This document shows positions 60,801 to 64,000 of a DNA stretch of 64,000 nucleotides, in pieces. Both the position numbers and the translations under genes were made by a program. Position 1 is the stretch's first letter. Each line of letters starts with the position of its first letter. A model generated the notes under the pieces. The model worked only from the letters and a program-made list of their open reading frames with translations. It had not been told where the DNA came from and did not search any database. The stretch is from Eucommia ulmoides (Eukaryota > Streptophyta > Magnoliopsida > Garryales > Eucommiaceae): the NCBI GenBank assembly GCA_016647705.1, contig JAENRU010000084.1, forward strand, positions 520,001 to 584,000. Direction: 5' to 3'.

Positions 60801-62235
60801 TTGAGAAGTCGTTCGGCCTTTAAGTTTATATTTTTTTATGCTGTGAATTACCACTAAGTACTGTTTTAATTTTTCATGTACCAATAAATATCAATTAGTT
60901 AAAATTGAAAAAAAAACTCTCATCCTAATAATTTTTTGAACCGATTAGTCTCATTTTAAAAAAAATAAAAAATTGTACAAGTTAAATTACCAATTTGCCC
61001 CTATTCATTTTAACCCTACCATCTCTTCCAAACTCACATTATCTCTTCCATCCCCAGCAATTCTCCCGTCTACATCGCCGCTGCTTCACCGGCAACGAAC
61101 ACCCTCCCCCTCCGTGTCACCTCCTCATCGCACTCCCTCATCGAGCGCTTGAAGCTTTACCACAAGATCCAAAAGCGCCTTTAGCTCTGCCGTATTTAAC
61201 TGCACCTCCTTCGAAATTCATCGCCAGCCAAAACCCTAGATTTCTAGATCGTTCAGTTCCAGATCCACGACTTGTTTGATGCTCGGCCAGACAATTTGGT
61301 GTGCTCTGATCAGGTGCATTTAACATGTACGATTCATTTGATGCTCGGTCGGACATATTCGTTTTTCGCCGTACTTCATCACCGTTTGATTGTCCCATGA
61401 TTGTCCCAGAAGTTCTCTCTCATGTTTGGATTGAGTATTATATTCAACAAGCACAATTTTTTGGTTTTTATTGCAGACAGTCATTTGGATTGATTAGAAG
61501 TTTAGGGATGAAAATGTAACCCTATATATATTGATTAGAATTAAAACTTAGATTATTAGTGGTCCTAATTGGATAAGGGGATTATTGTTACTATTTTAAT
61601 TAAATAGATAAATTTTAATTTTTCATAAATCAAAAAATTATATATCCAATGATAGCTTCTTTAATTGGTATAATCAAGTGAATTTTATATATATGATATT
61701 ATCTACTTATATATGTGAATTTTGAGGATTGATTCAGATCTTAAAATTGTTTGAGCTATGTGATTAGTTTTGTTTGGTTGTATAGAAAAATTAAATAAAC
61801 TTTATTAGTAGTTTAATTAAATTACATGTGAACCTAGATTTTGTTCAATGGCTCGAATTGAATTGAATTAAAAGTGCATGATCATCGGAAGACATTTATA
61901 CACATGTCTATTGTTATTACATATTTTTGTGATGCATCTGATCCCATTAAGTATATGCTTGTATGGGGTATTATTTATTTTGTTTATATATATATAATGC
62001 ATGTTAAACATACTAAATACGAAAACAATACAATCTAAAATCCAAAATTTCACAAGGCAAATATTAAGTTGAAAGCGGCAGTATATCAGATATGCATCTC
62101 CATGATATTCCACCGGTGGATTTGTTTGTGTAGGGATTCCATAAGCCTAAAGTCGATAATTAGCTATCGGGCTGGATCATGTCCTTGAAATTGATCTTAT
62201 GATGAGATTACCTATATTTATAACAAGCAAAAAGT
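60800..62235. repeat. Segment E, right copy
   Basis: Inverted copy of 12739-14230; part also matches 27747-28364. Apart from the gene-like piece at 60995-61440 it is AT-rich, with no gene visible. Confidence 0.75.
60995..61440 (+). other. Unassigned gene-like fragment, right copy
   Basis: Counterpart of 13560-14004. The 94-codon frame 60995-61279 has the same length and mostly conservative changes; TGATCAGGTGCA near 61310 could be a splice donor. Family unknown. Confidence 0.35.
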
Positions 62236-63404
62236 GAACCCACTTTCCCAGGGCAGCCACTCAGTTTTTCTTTTTTAGTTTTACAGAGAAATAGAGGCAA
62301 AAGATAAATCACTCCACCACCACGCTTCTGCTGTACCTCTATGTTAGATAAAGTAATAATAGACGTAACATCAACTTACTATTATCTAACCAATGATAAA
62401 TATCAACTAACTGTCAACTGACATAAATTTTATAATTTACTAACTCAAAATTCAACTATACCTATCCAACTTTTCTGTAACTCTACAAACGTTTAAACCA
62501 CTGATTACTAATAACTACCCCAACTGCCTAAAAAGAAGCAACACCCTTTAACCTTATCCAACGCCAATAGTAGATCCGTCTCTAACCGGAGCACCTATGA
62601 CAAAATATTTTATCAGTGTACAGTCTTCATAACATAAAAATAATTTATCGAACAAGTATATTTATCAAACACCATTTTTTAAAATAGAAGGTAAATATAA
62701 CCACATAATGAGCAATAATAAAATTCCACAAATATCATTATGATACAACAATTGAATTTAAGTCCATTGGTCAAATTACTTTGATATATAGTAAAATATG
62801 TTAATACTTCCCATAACAGAATATAATCACACTGAATAATATGAAAATTTATAGATATCATCAAGATATAGCAAAATTATTAATTGTACAAAGATTAAAT
62901 TTATATATTAAACGCCCAGATTCTTAAGTCAATATTAACTGTACAAAAATTATTATGACAATAATTACAAAATTTAATCTATAGAATAATATTAATCAAT
63001 TGTTCATAATATTTACTAGTTAACGAAATACTAAGAATTATTATTTTAATAAAATTTACAATTTTTATTTCAAATTAAATTTTTCACAAATTAAATATAT
63101 CTACTTATTATATAATCCTGAACCCACATCTATATGTTTTTTTTGCATATATATATATACCCTTTTTAAATAGAGAGAGCGCCAAGCGAGAACAAATAAA
63201 AAAAAATATATATATATATGACAAAAAAGTTTTTTTTTTAAACATATATATGCATATATATAGATGAGATTGAGTGCCACTTTCATCTATAATATTACTT
63301 AAAAAAAAAAAAATTAATTAAAACACGTGTCCACATATAAGCATAATGTATGTGTGGATTATGTGTTGTCTTCTCCTTTAGAAGACAACACATATACACT
63401 AATT

Positions 63405-63436
<32 letters not shown>

Positions 63437-63715
63437 TTAATTGACACTATCTAACCCTCTTAAAATAAAAATAAAAATTATTAATTATAACTCAAAACTT
63501 CTAAAATTATATTTCAAATAACATGATTATCCCAAAAATTTTAAAATCAAATCAAAATTAACATATTAACCAAAAGTTCTTAAAATAAAAATTTAAACAT
63601 ATAATGATCCCTAATAATTTTAAAGTATAATTTAAATGACATATTAGACCCAAAAATTTCTCTAAATATAATGAAATTTACTTTAAAACATATACATGCA
63701 AAATTGGGCTTTATA
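62235..63715 (-). mobile_element. Downstream LTR of the gypsy-type element (right), uninterrupted
   Basis: A 1,481-bp LTR on the minus strand, the counterpart of 9019-12738. It has no CACTA insertion; the empty site is near 63530-63545. It begins after a polypurine tract (63716-63727) and ends near GGTTCA at 62235. Confidence 0.8.
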
Positions 63716-64000
63716 ATCCTTCCCCCTAAAAGAAATTTTGTCCTGAAATTTAATTACCTTAAATGAATAAATGATGCATATATACTACCCACTAGTTAGG
63801 AGAAAAATGAATGCTAATTCATATAATTACTTGATACATATGTACTATTACTAGTCATGTAAAATGACACCAAACTCAAATTCCAAATTGATCTCACCAC
63901 TCAACGATTTATCCTATGGTTCACTACTAACACAACATTCTAACACCAAGTCAATAGAATATGTAACCAAAATTCTGATACCAACTGTAACGACAGAATT
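63716..64000 (-). mobile_element. Element interior with PBS, and the edge of its upstream LTR
   Basis: A 270-bp interior (63985-63716) with TGGTATCAGAAT just inside. TTACA at 63990-63986 is the end of the upstream LTR, which continues beyond the window. No coding sequence. Confidence 0.75.

Noticed and set aside
1..64000. tRNA, rRNA or other structured RNA genes
   Set aside because: No cloverleaf-type sequence or rRNA motif was seen by eye; the TGGTATCAGA matches are retroelement primer sites, not tRNAs.

Overview
The window is nuclear DNA of a flowering plant, almost certainly a eudicot. It is AT-rich and has GT-AG introns, germin-like genes of the plant apoplastic type, a plant-type LINE carrying an RNase H domain, Ty1/copia and Ty3/gypsy LTR elements, and a CACTA transposon. 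I cannot name the species. Only one gene looks intact: a two-exon germin-like protein gene at 33471-34915 on the minus strand. Everything else recognisable is a pseudogene, a gene fragment or a mobile element.

The window is built from a few segments copied in direct and inverted orientation. On the left, reading plus, come: tandem copia-gag repeats (1-2930), a flank segment (2930-3980), a LINE fragment (3981-7249), a short-interior gypsy-type LTR element carrying a 2.2-kb CACTA insertion (7250-12738), flank segments (12739-15300), a private 5.4-kb insert with SR-splicing-factor exons (15300-20725), germin copy 1 (about 21.5-22.9 kb), the start of a PLP-transferase/MOCOS-like pseudogene (24891-25329) and a truncated LTR element (25330-27746). 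The right arm (64000 down to about 46 kb) repeats the gypsy element, flanks, germin copy 3, MOCOS-like pseudogene and LTR element as an imperfect inverted copy of the left arm. The middle block (32605-45920, minus) holds germin copy 2, the complete LINE, and inverted copies of the flank and gag repeats at 1-3980. The block around germin copy 2 is therefore a direct repeat of the block around copy 3, and both are inverted relative to copy 1.

Nested insertions give a relative history. A long noncoding LTR element (46451-53831, 462-bp LTRs, GATTC target duplication) split the MOCOS-like pseudogene before the left/right duplication, because both copies carry it at the same codon and share two stop codons. 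The LINE at 35613-39786 has a 10-bp target duplication and an A tail. It entered only the germin-2 block, and the left LINE fragment was then copied with its neighbours. A 625-bp MITE, a 237-bp MITE and the CACTA element each sit in one copy only, and the paralogous copies preserve the empty sites. A copia remnant with a nested 902-bp solo LTR lies between the arms (28365-32605).

Functionally, the locus is a small germin-like cluster in which copy 2 keeps its TATA box, signal peptide, metal ligands and frame. Copy 1 has lost its start region. Copy 3 has two frameshifts and a changed metal ligand. I found no RNA genes, CRISPR arrays or novel multi-gene system. The notable biology is the duplication architecture and the well-delimited transposon insertions.
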